A stretch of 64,000 nt of DNA from Allodiplogaster sudhausi (lineage: Eukaryota; Nematoda; Chromadorea; Rhabditida; Diplogasteridae), in contig CALZFC010000005.1 of NCBI GenBank assembly GCA_945643635.1, forward strand, positions 3,998,501 to 4,062,500, in the 5' to 3' direction. The notes below the pieces were generated by a model that had not been told where the DNA came from, did not search any database, and saw nothing but the letters and a program-made list of their open reading frames with translations. Position 1 is the stretch's first letter, and each line of letters begins with the position of its first letter. The position numbers and the translations under genes are program-made. Shown one piece after another: positions 1-11,049 of this stretch.

Positions 1-107
1 GCAGGTATTTCCTTCTTCTATTATTTAATGCTTATAGAGCAATTCTCAGCGTTACCTGATATTGGATTAATTACCCTGCGCTAACGCCCCGTTTTTATCA
101 CTGACAG

Positions 108-822
108 TTGATTCGGTTGTCCGGTCTCGGCGCGATGAAGCCGAATACGGTAGTTGTTGGAATGCACGAGGAGAGGCCGAGCGAGACGGTCCTGGACGAG
201 GCGAAGCTGCTGAGACATCTCAGGAACTCCAAGATTGAAAGGGCCGAGGTCGTGGAGTACTTCACTGATCATGACTACATGCCACGGGTTCGTAATGACT
301 GAATGACTTCTTCATGGCTTTCTTTGTTATCTGAAGGAGTTGAACGGGAACTTGGAGAGACTCACGGCCGTGGAATACGTGGCGATCCTACGAGACGTGC
401 TGTTCATGAACAAGAATCTCTGCGTCGCCCGCCAATTCCACAAACTGGACAAGGACGGGCTGAGCCACGGATTGGGCGGGCAGAGAAGATGCATTGATGT
501 GTGGCCAGTCGATCTGCAGAAGCCAGGGGAATCAGGCGTCGGCTGGGACAACAGGCGAGCAGCTACATTCTTTTCATTTTAAGCCTTTTATTCACTTTGC
601 TTATTTCTCTTCCCCTCGAAATCACTCACTTCATTTCTGCTTCTCAGTTCTCTCTTCCTTCTTCAACTCGCATGTATCCTTTCGATGTCATCACGCTGGC
701 GAAAGGTCTCCCGTCTTCGTGTCTTCATCTGTGTTAATAGTCTTCAGGTAAACGTTCACTCTTTTCGATCTCGGCCTCTCTGTTTGGTGTACTCTCTAAC
801 ACCCCTCTTTTCTCTCTCTCTT

Positions 823-867
<45 letters not shown>

Positions 868-1072
868 ATCTATCCCTCTCTTTCGTTCTTTCTTCCTCAC
901 TTTCGTTCTTTCTTCCTCACTTTCGTTCTTTCTTCCTCTCTTTCTCTGCAGGACATGCACCGACGCGAGCGTCAGCTGCGTGCCCTTCTGGATGCTGTGC
1001 GTATCCAAGGGGAGTCAGTGGTCGTCCCATGGGATCACGTTGTCTGCCATGCCCCTCAGGATGGATCACGGT

Positions 1073-1130
<58 letters not shown>

Positions 1131-1411
1131 CTCTCTCTGTCTGTCTCTCTCTCTCTCTCTCTCTGTCTCCCTCTCATCCTCTGAGTATTGTTCTTCTCAG
1201 ATCGGTGTTGTCGTCGACGTACCTGCGTGCCTTCAATGACATGGTCCGCCAGTACAGCAACGAGGCAGCGATCTGCCTGTTGACTCTGCCCCTCCCTCCC
1301 CCTTGCGGGGAGGAGCAGAGCTACGTGGACTGTCTGCGTCTCCTCACTCACAACCTCCCTCCCACTCTCGTTGTTCACGGTCTCAGCTCCGTCATCTCCA
1401 CTACTCTCTGA
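108..1411 (+). CDS. SLC12A9: SLC12A9-like cation-chloride cotransporter family protein, C-terminal part (gene runs off the left edge)
   Basis: Five exons are visible: 108-287, 337-554, 648-747, 952-1070 and 1201-1411 (stop TGA). Together they give about 275 residues of the cytoplasmic C-terminal domain of a multi-pass transporter of the SLC12 family; the membrane domain lies left of the window. Landmarks shared with vertebrate SLC12A9 are GLGAMKPNTVVVGM, the IDVWPVDL block, SLFLLQLACIL followed by the basic RLRVFICV strand, and the terminal PTLVVHG. The protein is known as a membrane protein of the cation-chloride cotransporter family whose own transport activity is debated. The intron after 554 starts with GC (AG|GCGAGC) rather than GT; this splice joins the two conserved blocks perfectly in frame. 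The introns at 748-951 and 1071-1200 are almost pure CT repeats. The gene converges on CDK11. The family call is firm; the paralogue call rests on the matching C-terminus. Confidence 0.88.
881..940 (+). repeat. 20-bp tandem repeat, three copies, in an SLC12A9 intron
   Basis: The unit TTTCGTTCTTTCTTCCTCAC occurs at 881-900, 901-920 and 921-940 (the last with one change). It follows a (CT)n run and ends 12 bases before the 3' splice site of the exon at 952, so it forms the polypyrimidine tract of that intron. Confidence 0.9.
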
Positions 1412-1789
1412 GTTCCCTCCCCATTCAATATCCACACTCTCTAGTCCTCTCATGTTCACGTGGCCCCCGGTGCAGGTTATTATTTAATCGTTTCTCTTAA
1501 ATTGCATTTGATTGTGTTGCTTCTCCTGATATCGCATCTCCTCGTTCTCATCCCAGTTCCAAGATACTTAGGAATCACCACACGGATTGCAATGCCGAAG
1601 ATACCCAGATTTTATACTTATTATTATTATCTCATATGGCTGGCCCTCTCCTTCTGTATACGGACATGTTCATAATGATTCGATTTTGTTTTATCGAAGT
1701 TTCGCTAAGCACCCTTTTCATGTTTGTTTAAGCCATGGCAAGTTGGGTTTACAGGAAGAAATCACTTTACTATTTTGTGATATAAAGTA

Positions 1790-1795
1790 TTTATT
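1790..1795 (-). promoter_or_regulatory. Polyadenylation signal AATAAA for CDK11
   Basis: The minus strand reads AATAAA about 26 bases downstream of the CDK11 stop codon at 1821-1823. The very short 3' UTR fits the tail-to-tail arrangement with SLC12A9, whose stop is at 1411; the roughly 400 bases between the two stops hold no other gene that I can see. Confidence 0.5.
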
Positions 1796-1820
1796 TACAG
1801 CAAAAGAGTCAACAAAACAC

Positions 1821-4800
1821 TCAGAACTTCGGGGCATCGAACTTCAAGGCGAAAGCCGGGGGAGCTTCGTCGCGCTTCTTCCGCCCAGCCTGAAGGGGAA
1901 TACGGTAACCCTGAGTCATTGCATCTCTCATGACTGACAAGAGTGGGGGAGGCAGCAGCAGCGGAGAGAGTCTTGGCGGAAGGCAGAGTCGGGGGTTTCT
2001 TGCCACCTTCCGACTTGGCTGGCCAAGTGGGGAAGAACTCTCGAGGAGTAGGCTCGGGAGCCTCGCTGAACCATTTATTGGCCAGTCCTTTCCGGCCGCC
2101 GACACTCGCTTTTCCGGGTCATAGGTAAGAAAACTGAAAATACAATGCATTCAATTTTACTAGACAGAGAAAGAAAATTGAACCTGTTAAGAAGGCGGAA
2201 TCCCTCTTCACTCAACGACTCAGAAGAGAATCTTTTCCGCAGCTGATTGAACTGGCACTGCACAAACGACACTTGCTTTGGCCCCGGAAGAAGGTCGTAC
2301 CCCTTCCACACCTTCTCCGATGGGGTGCCCAACTCCTGCCAGCAGAAACCAAGTCTTACTTAACAGTGAAGCCTTCAATCAATAAGTCGTTAAAATCGAC
2401 AAAAGAATGACAACAAATAATAGAACTCAGATACTGACAGTAAAGATCTTGTTGACTTGGTCGATTTCTCCCTTGCCAGGGAAGAGAGAGAGAGAGAAGC
2501 AAGAACTCTGCCATTATGCAACCCACCGACCACATGTCCACGGCCGTCGAGTATTTCTGAAAACTACGATGTTGCAGACTAGCAATTCCATATATTCATA
2601 TTTATGGATGAGCATACCTTAATGCCAAGTAGCAGTTCCGGACTACGGTACCAAAGAGTGACAACAACTTGGGTGTACTCTTTCAATGGATTACCGTATT
2701 CGCGAGCGAGACCGAAATCACCAATCTAAAGAAAAACATATTTCCTACCAGCGTTCACAGAATTACTAAAAGAAAGAAAGCAGACCTTGAGTACGCTTTG
2801 ATGGGAAAGAAGAAGGTTAGATGCTTTGAGATCTCGATGGAGAATCCAGAGATCATGCAAGTGCTGCATTCCTGACAACAACTGCTTCAGCAGCGTCTTC
2901 TGCTCCCCTTCAATATTCCCAATTACATAAACCATAACTGGAATAGCGTTTTTAACAAAAAAAAAAACCATTTGGAAAACCTTACTAACCAACACTGAAT
3001 TTCTTGCCAGCCTTTTTCATTTGCTCCATCAAACTCTTCATGTCGTGCTCTACAAATTCCATTACCAAGAAAATCTTGTCCATATTCGATCCAACTACGA
3101 TCTCCTTCACCTGAAACAATCAAATAGAACTGCTTCATCTTATTATGACATCTTATTATGAATACAAGAAATATATCAAGTAGAAAGCAGAACAAACGCT
3201 AACATTGACAACATTATCGTGACCGCCCGCCTTGAGGAGCATGTTGACCTCACGGAGGGAAGTGATGGGAAAGCCCTCCTTCTCCCGCTCCATCTTCAGT
3301 CTCTTCAATGCGACAACTTCATCTGGAAGGATTATGCACAAACTAAATCCATTTATGAAACAATTAAAAGACCTTATAATAGACAATAATTTTTCCGAAG
3401 GCCTCGATTAATTTCAGAATTTTTAAAGAAAAGATTCGGAAACTGGAAGGTTTCGTAATTCTCCAAACAATCGGAACTAGGAATTTCACCTCACTCAGTT
3501 AGAAACAACGTTTGCAGAAATATGTAAACGATGGTTATTTCCTCTAAAACATAATTAAGATTAGTAAGATTGTCCGCACAAAATAGCAGATCGCGTGTTG
3601 CAAATGGAAGTACCAACCCGTCCTCTTATCCTTGGCCCGGTAGACGACTCCGAAGGTGCCCTCTTCAATGCGGTTGAGACAGTCGAACTCGATGACATTC
3701 CGACATCCAGAGATTCGGGGTAGTAGACGGGGAGGGCGGAGATCAGCCTCTCTTGCCATTCCTTCTCTGCTCTCTCGCGAGTTAGGGGTGACAACTGCAA
3801 GAAAAGTCATCAAATTTAATGCAAGATAGTTAAACTGAGTTTAATAATGTTGTGAAAAAATAATTCATGAAGTATTACGAATTAAAAGCAATTCGTGAAA
3901 CTGCATGAATTATTTGAATGCACGACAGCAAGAGATTGACAGACCGTAGACAAATTGCACTAATGTAAAATGTGAAAGATCCAACGCTCGCTCGCTGTTC
4001 TTCAGTCATTTCCTCCCACAACATCGTGGACGGGTCGAAGTCTTCTTCCTCATCCGACAACTCGTGGCCAGCCACGCCCTCCATCTCTTCTGCAAAGCAA
4101 TTCCTTCTTATCAATCGTCTTCTGAGTGTGACAAACCATCACTGAAGTCCTGCTCTGGAGAGGCAACAACCGCGTAGTCCGATTCGGGGCTGCTGTCGAA
4201 TTTCGAGTACTTCTTCACTTCTTGTTTAGGTGTTACTGGGGCACCTACGAAAAACAGACGCCAAAATATAAGTGAGGAATCAGAAAAGGCAAAAAATTAA
4301 CCAGAGAACGAACTTAAAGCGTGTTCCTCTTCCACTCCCTCGCTGGGAGCATCTTCGATCCTTGGCAGTTGAGTGGCAGAGGAAGCCTCCTCCACCCCCT
4401 CCATCTTCATTTCCTCACTCTCCTCTTCCTTCTGCAAGACTTCAGCCGCAATCTCCGCTAACTTGTCTTCCTCCTTGGCCTCCTTCTTTTCCTTCCTTTC
4501 TTCTTTGTCCCTGTCTCTCCTCTCCCTCTTCCTCTGTGGACTCCTGCTTCTCGTTTTGCTTCTCTTGTGTCTCCTCTCCCTGTCCTCTTTGCTCTGTCTC
4601 GGTTTGTCTCTGTTCTTATCCTTTCCTTCTCTCTCTCCCTCTCCTTATCCCTCACTCTCTTCTCCTCCACCCTTCTTCCACTTCCCCATCTCTCTTCCTT
4701 GTGCCGTGGAGGACGGTCGTCGAAACGAATATCTTAACAATTAGAAAAACCATCAAAGCCCTGACTTATAAAAATGAGTGGTGGTCGAACCAAGAAGCGG

Positions 4801-5485
4801 CCTTGGAGCAGGCCGCGATCTCTCTCGCTCCCGATCTTTGCGCTCGTCTGGTTCGCGAGACGAGCTTTGCCACTTCTGCTTCTGCAATCAGCCTATTCTG
4901 CAAGATCCAAAGAATACCTCTGAAATAATTGCAATATCCTGGACAACAACTTACTTGATCAGCTCCAGGTTGAATGGTGAACAATTCTTCTCCGTCGCTT
5001 TCAGTCCTTGTTCGCTCGCGTTCCTTCTTCTTATCCTTCTCTCGCTTCTCGAGAAGTCTCCTCCTCAGACTTTCCTCTTCATCTCCAGAGAGCTCTGGGC
5101 GATCTTAACAATGGCACATATCCTTTCATGGTGCTATCCTTGTTCTTGCGGGGGGGGGGGGGGGGGGGGGGAAATAATTTCATTTTTCAATTTTCCACAA
5201 ATCATGCCCAGAATTTCGTTTTACATTATCTACAAAAAATATATATATATATTGCTAAAACCTTCGGGGAGTCGTTCCTTTTCTCGATGATGTTTGTGAT
5301 GCTTTTTCTTCTTCTCCTTGCCGTGTCTCTCCTCAGCATCTCCACTTCCTACTCGTTCTTCCTTCTTCGCCTCAACGGAAGGCGGCCCAGTAGAAGTGGC
5401 CGACACATTTCTTCCTTCATTCCTGAATCCACAACTTCTCCGTCGTCTGATTGCGGGGACTCGCTTCTCAGCATCTCTCTGATAT
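1821..5485 (-). CDS. CDK11: Cyclin-dependent kinase 11 (PITSLRE kinase); 5' end not resolved
   Basis: A serine/threonine kinase that works with cyclin L in transcription and pre-mRNA splicing. Reading leftwards from 5485, the first exons encode a charged Arg/Ser/Glu/Lys-rich N-terminal region (for example [16 protein letters not shown] near 5300 and [16 protein letters not shown] near 4480), as in CDK11 orthologues. The kinase domain follows: glycine loop [15 protein letters not shown] (about 3650), [14 protein letters not shown] followed by the diagnostic PITSLRE (about 3260-3330), catalytic loop [11 protein letters not shown] (about 2790-2830), [11 protein letters not shown] (about 2710), [12 protein letters not shown] (about 2640) and [16 protein letters not shown] (about 2530). 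The C-terminus has the family signature FPTWPAKSE (about 2020) and ends in PAFALKF plus a short extension. The first visible exon starts after a splice acceptor at 5486, so the start codon lies further right and was not identified. Two apparent frame changes occur between VSAA (about 2100) and the C-terminus. An intron near 5160 contains a 22-base G run. Confidence 0.92.
5150..5171. repeat. Mononucleotide G run (22 bases)
   Basis: An uninterrupted run of 22 G on the plus strand, which is C on the sense strand of the CDK11 intron that contains it. Runs of this length are error-prone in sequencing and could form G-quadruplex structures; exact length should not be trusted. Confidence 0.85.
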
Positions 5486-5886
5486 CTGCAGGCACAACGA
5501 AAAATACAAACAAACTACTAGTATAGTCGAAAGAAACTCCGTATAATTTTTTTCGAAAATAAAAGATCACTTATTTGGAATTTGGTATGGTTCGGACTCC
5601 AACAGTCTTCGAACAAATTTTGTGCCAATTATGAGCAGCATGCCCATGTGAACTGAATTTCAATTAAAGTAGCCACAATGAAACATAAAAAAATATTTCT
5701 GAGGCACATGCTTTGGTGCATGACATTTTAAATTTTGGTGTAAATATAAATACGTTGTACAAAATTGCTCCATTCAAATCTTTAAAGTTACGTCGAATGC
5801 ACCTTAATTATTATTTTATGTAGCTTGCAATTTAATTTTCTTAATGTAGATGTGCTGATTATTATCAGACTCTTCAATCATCGAAC

Positions 5887-6862
5887 ATGGAGTGGCGTGG
5901 CGATGAAGAGGAGGACGATGAGCTGATCCCCTGCTTCAGCCAGAAGCTGCAGCCCAGGCCAGTCCAGCTAGATTCCTTGTGCGATCATTGCTTTTTTATA
6001 ACTTTTTTTTTGTTCTTTGCGTCTGGTTGCAACAATTCCAATGCAGAGCCAGTGAAATCACAGTTGCGGCGGGCGGCCAAGGAGATGCCCCATCATGGTA
6101 TTTGTCTTCATTACTTTTCTCGTTGAAGGAAGCACAATATATTTTTTAGGTGGGAAAGAGCTTTGATTTTACGATGGATTTTATGCCTTCACCTTTTCTG
6201 AAGGATGCGGAGGATGGTACTGACACCAAAGGAATCATTTGCGATCAGGAACTTATGAAGGTAGCACTCGTATTTTTATCGCTATTTGTCGTCATTGGTA
6301 TTTTTAAATAGAATATCATGTCGCCGTGGGAGGAATCGGCCATTGCCTCACTTCACGATGTCTCCCTTCTTCAGTTCTCCTCTTTCGTCTCCAACATCAC
6401 TCTCCACTCTCTGCTCATCCAGAGAGAGATGTCTCGATTTGAGTTATTATTTTGTTGTTGCCTATTTCCCTTGAGGTCAGTCTTCAATACAAATTTTGAA
6501 GAGGCCAACTGCGTCGAGTTTACGACGAAGGTCGGCAGAGAGCTCTTGGGTATCAGGTAAAGAGAAGGAGAGAATGGGAGTGAGGAACTGCGAGTGAGAA
6601 ACCTCAACTTGGAACGATTGAGGACACCAACAACGGCCGTCACATCTCGGTTCTGCTGAAGTCACTGGCGGGCTCTGCCACCGAGCTTGCAGCTGCGGCA
6701 GACAGACTGGAGGCAGCAGCCAGTGGATCCCCCCCTCGAGCCACGCCCCTCTCCCTCTCCTCTCGTCTCTCTGCCCCGCCCCCTTGGCTAACCCTCTCAG
6801 TGGCTGTTCTCTCTACTTCTCTCCTTTTTTCGTTCTATCACCGTCAACGACTATTCGTGTGA
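5887..6862 (+). CDS. Unassigned multi-exon protein with a C-terminal membrane anchor
   Basis: I do not recognise this protein. It starts divergently from CDK11. The first exon begins MEWRGDEEEDDELIPCFSQ at 5887. Further conserved-looking exons are EPVKSQLRRAAKEMP (from about 6047), SFDFTMDFMPSPFLKDAEDG (about 6155-6259), MSPWEESAIASLHDVSLLQF (6312-6440) and NCVEFTTKVGRELLG (6505-6556). The last exon (about 6611-6862) encodes LLKSLAGSATELAAAADRLE and then a proline-rich linker before a hydrophobic segment, LTLSVAVLSTSLLFSFYHRQ, only six residues from the stop at 6860-6862. The C-terminal helix with a basic end is the layout of a tail-anchored membrane protein. An AATAAA signal follows at 6899-6904. 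Several exon joins do not keep phase in the given sequence, so exon ends are approximate and an indel may be present. Confidence 0.45.
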
Positions 6863-6898
6863 TGAGAATTGGCTCTTCTCGTGCTTTTGTTCTGTTAT

Positions 6899-6904
6899 AA
6901 TAAA
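6899..6904 (+). promoter_or_regulatory. Polyadenylation signal AATAAA of the tail-anchored-like gene
   Basis: AATAAA lies 37 bases after the stop codon at 6860-6862 and supports the 3' end of the gene at 5887-6862. From here to 7538 I see CT repeats (7158-7203 and 7450-7480) but no convincing exon. Confidence 0.5.
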
Positions 6905-7160
6905 ATGTTGGGCAGTCAGTGGATTGGCTGTCAACCTTCAACTCTTTGTCCACGCGAGAGCATCGAGAAAGTGGAGTAACAGACGGAATTTAGCGAAAAC
7001 CTTGTGATAAATGAGTCGCCTCTTTCCTCGACTGTTTGTACTGACAATACGAGTGAAATCTTGGTGTGCGACCTTTCAAATTCAATCGGTTGCACGCCCA
7101 ATTGCAACTCATTTTGCTGCCATCTCCTTTGCTCTCTTTTCTCCTCTCTCATCTCTATCC

Positions 7161-7208
<48 letters not shown>

Positions 7209-7538
7209 GTCTGTCTATCTCAATTACTCGTTAATCTCTCCCTTTCAGTCGCCACTCTTGAAGCACTGCAGTTTGCTTGCTGTGGATCAGCGTCTTCATT
7301 CTTCCCTCTCCACTCATGGGATGACCGCTCTGCATTCAGCACAAAGTCTGCACTATTCTTCTTTTTCTTTGCTTCCTTTTAAATACCAAAAATAAGATGC
7401 TACATTTGTTTTGCAAGCTAGAGATAGAGAAACACTGATTGTGAGATTATCTTTCTCTCTCTCTCTCTCTCTCTCGCTCTTTTTTTGCCGCACTGAGAGA
7501 AAGAGAGAGGGAGAGAGAGAAGTAGCAGAAATTACCGA

Positions 7539-7835
7539 ATGGCCTTGCAGAGAATGTCTGGGAAGGATTGCCTGAAGGCGAGTGCCCTGGGAGTGCCTCT
7601 CTTCCTTCTGTTCTCCTACAGCTTCTTCATGACTGGCTGGGTCACTTACTCGTCAGTTCTTCCACTCTGTCTCTCTTTTAATCATTTCTTCTTACAATTT
7701 GACATGTCTTCTCTGTTTTTCTTCCATTCATCTTCTTCAGACAGCTCGAGAAAGGAAGAGGTGATTACTCGAAATTGTCTACGTCATATTTTTTCTTATC
7801 CCACTCAAGCATTATACTGATCTGCTTGATCTCAC

Positions 7836-7880
<45 letters not shown>

Positions 7881-8005
7881 TTTTCTGTCAGTCTGTTTCG
7901 GTCTCTCTCCCTCTTTCAAGTGCTTGGCCAACCTCGCACAAATCGTTTGCAGGCCAATTCAGAGCGTTTAGCCGTAAGCTTAGAGTGCAAAGAAGGAACA
8001 GTTAG
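7539..8005 (+). CDS. Small single-helix membrane protein, or N-terminal anchor exons of the downstream glycosyltransferase
   Basis: Three exons with canonical GT-AG junctions (7539-7651, 7741-7760, 7953-8005) join in phase to a 61-residue protein. It begins MALQRMSGKDCLKASALG, has one hydrophobic helix (about residues 17-36: GVPLFLLFSYSFFMTGWVTY) and ends in a strongly basic tail (KLRVQRRNS). A short basic N-terminus, a single helix and a basic C-terminus suggest a small integral membrane protein. I recognise no family. Alternatively the first one or two exons could be the type II signal anchor of the GT14-like gene that begins by about 9.4 kb and otherwise lacks an obvious anchor; the phase after exon 2 does not match the first recognised GT14 exon directly, so another exon would be needed. 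Confidence 0.42.
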
Positions 8006-8205
8006 TCATGGCCTACCCCTAACATGTGTCTTGTGCTGGACTTTATTCACTCACCTCAGTTTCGATTTCATCTCTTATTTTCCTGTATCTCTCTCTCTCT
8101 CTCTCCACGACTCTTTCGCTCTCCTCTGAGTTCTTACTCGTAAATTCTGATAAACTCTACTGTGACAAGCAAGTGATTGCTTAAACAACTCAAGCATATT
8201 CTTTG

Positions 8206-8225
8206 CCACTAGCATTCCCCTTGTG

Positions 8226-8279
<54 letters not shown>

Positions 8280-8320
8280 GCTTACTCTCTCCTCTTTCAC
8301 TAGCATTCCCCTTGTGTCTA
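8206..8320 (+). repeat. Direct repeat of about 22 bases flanking a (CT)n run
   Basis: The sequence ACTAGCATTCCCCTTGTGTC followed by TAT occurs near 8208 and again near 8299, each followed by CT-rich sequence. Between them lies an uninterrupted (CT)n run of about 45 bases (8229-8273). This looks like a segmental duplication of repeat plus flank rather than two independent repeats. Confidence 0.75.
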
Positions 8321-8533
8321 TATCCCTCTCTCCTCTCTTTTCCAACAACTGATTGCACTTTCGTCACATTCTTTAACAGTGTGTGAAGGACAGAGATAGA
8401 GATTTCCTTTTTACTATCTGTTCTTCTTTCCTGCATATTTCTGTCATGCTTCCTTTGCTTCGATCGTAATATTCAATGGAGAGTTGTATTGAAGAGGTAA
8501 ACAAGAAGTGCAGAGGGCAAAAGAAGAAGGTAA

Positions 8534-9230
8534 CTAAGAGAGAAAGAATGACAAAGCAATGAATGAGCAGGTTTTGCGGAGGAGAATTCGATGGAGACTA
8601 TGTTCGGCGCGAGGGCAGAAATATCTCTGGTGTAAATCTGGGCATATTATTTCTTGTTGTCGTGGCAGAGGGCTGGCCAGCGGGGGAGAGGGAGGGCACG
8701 AAGTGGCGGCGGTACTATTGCAGCCTCTTCTGACCTCGGGAGGTTTTGTCGTTGCTGTTTTGACACGGTCCAACTGCACAGTCATTATGTTGAAGTGGTT
8801 CGAGATGAAGTGAGAGAAGTCGATGGGAAGGGCGAGGAGCGGAGAAGCAGCACTCATCCTCATAGAGATCGGTAGAGTGTGAATTCGGCATGGTGATTTT
8901 AGCCATGGTAATCCCATACGGGGGGGGTGGCGGGGTAGACCGCCATAGCGGCATCACGAACTCCGAGGAAGTCGAAGATTTTCAACGACGGTGTCAACCT
9001 TGGCTGCAGTCCTGGTAAGAGAGAACGGTAGCTGGAGTGGACGAGAGCGCACAACGCTCAGAGGGTTCTTTGTAAGTTTTGGCCTTGAAGTCCCAGTTAT
9101 CCACAGAGGAAGAGGAATCGCACGGGGAAAGGCAGCGAGGGGGAGGACATACCATACTGGTCAACATTTTGGGGTCATTTTTTTGTAGTGAAAAATTCCG
9201 CTTCCAGAAGTCATAAAAATACCCGAACAT
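8534..9230 (-). other. Possible minus-strand exons, unassigned
   Basis: This stretch is not simple repeat and keeps several medium open frames on the minus strand, for example one encoding SSSSVDNWDFKAKTYKEPSE (around 9080-9110) and one encoding LPIDFSHFISNHFNIMTVQL (around 8790-8850). No frame runs through the whole region and I recognise no domain. It may be a poorly conserved gene, 5' regulatory sequence of the plus-strand glycosyltransferase gene, or a decayed element. Confidence 0.15.
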
Positions 9231-9446
9231 TTGCTTCTACGAGTACCAGAGAATCTTAAGAATATATTAAATATATTCGCGTGACTCTATAAACTTGGGC
9301 GGTACTGTAGATAAGATATCTCCTCTCGTACTTACTCTCTCTCTCTCACTCTCTCTCTCTCTCTCTCTCACTCTCTCCACCTTGATCTCAATACTCTCTC
9401 CATCCATCTCTGATCTCTTGTTTCTTCTCTCTCCATCTCTTTCCAG

Positions 9447-9958
9447 ACTCCATCTCTTCATTCCGGTGGCCCCTCAGCACATCATCGAGTGTTCTTTTTT
9501 CCACTCTGAGCGTAAGTTCCATCTCTCCGATTACCTCGCCAGCAGAAGTACCTTCAATGCAACTCCTCCTGACCATGACTGCTCTGCCATTCGAAGACGC
9601 CGATATCTTCCGGTTTCTTTTCACAATCCTCTCTCAATTCAGAAATCTCTTAACTTGCATTGAAGATGGACATCCCCAGCTTCGTCCATTTTCCATACAA
9701 TCTTTTCTTCATCCGACACGTCAGCAAGGTAATTGCTTTAAACCCTGATTTATTTATTTTATTCCAACCGACTTGAGGACTACGATTTCGTAGAGAAGTC
9801 ACTGACGATGATGTTCTCCCCGCATCACTTCTATTGTATTACCATCGACAAGAACGCCACTGAAGAGTTCAAAGATCGCGTACGTCACCTCCCGCTTCCT
9901 CTCTCTCTCTATCTCTCTCTCTCTCTCTCTCCTCTCTCTCCATTCCCTCTCTCCCTCC

Positions 9959-10003
<45 letters not shown>

Positions 10004-10270
10004 CCCTCTCTCCCTCCCTCTCAGTCTTTCCCTCTCTCTCTCCCTCCCTCTCTGTTTCTCTCTCTCTCTCTCTCTCCATTCCCTCTCTCCTCCCTCTCTG
10101 TCTTTCTCTCTCTCTCTCCCTCCCTCTCTGTTTCTCTCTCTCTCTCTCTCTCCATTCCCTCGCTCCCTCCCTATCTGTCTTTCTCTCTCTCCCTCCCTCT
10201 CTGTTTCTCTCTCTCTCTCTCTCCATTCCCACTCTCCTCCTTCTCTGTCTTTCTCTCTCTCCTCCCCTTC

Positions 10271-10310
<40 letters not shown>

Positions 10311-10658
10311 CCCTCGCTCCCTCCCTCTCTGTCTTTCTCTCTCTCCCTCTCTCTGTTTCTCTCTCTCTCTCTCTCCATTCCCTCTCTCCCTCCCTCTCTG
10401 TCTTTCTCCCTCTCTCCCTCCCTCTCTGTTTCTCTCTCTCTCTCTCCATTCCCTCGCTCCTCCCTCTCTGTCTTTCTCTCTCTTCCTCCCTCTCTGTTTC
10501 TCTCTCTCTCTCTCTCTCTCCATTCCCTCTCTCCCTCCCTCTCTGTCTTTCTCTTTCTCTCTCCCTCCCTCTCTGTTTCTCTCTCTCTCTCTCCATTCCC
10601 TCTCTCCCTCCCTCTCTGTCTTTCTCTCTCTTTGTCTTTCTCTCTCTCCCTCCCTCTC

Positions 10659-10706
<48 letters not shown>

Positions 10707-11011
10707 TTTCCTCTCTCCCCTCCCTCTCTGTCTTTCTTTCCGTTTCCTCTCCCCTCTTAACTCTTCCTACCCTTGAGATGTGTTCTCTCTCTCTCCTTTG
10801 CAAGGTTCGCCTACTCGGTCGTTGCCTCTTCAATGTCATCGTTCCTGAAGAAGACTTCGATGGAAGCGAGGGGCGGGGCTACTTCGAGAGCCACAGAGCT
10901 TGTTTCGATAAGATGAGCAGATACACTTGGAGACACGCCATCATCTCACAGGTCCTCATTCTTTCTCTCACTCACTCTCTCTCAATCTCTCTCACCCTCT
11001 TTCGCGATCTC

Positions 11012-11049
<38 letters not shown>

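Noticed and set aside
9808..10776. Open frame of 322 codons on the plus strand and overlapping 169-222 codon frames on the minus strand
   Set aside because: Pure translations of CT/GA repeat (Ser-Leu and Arg-Glu patterns); only the first 24 codons (9808-9879) belong to a real GT14 exon.
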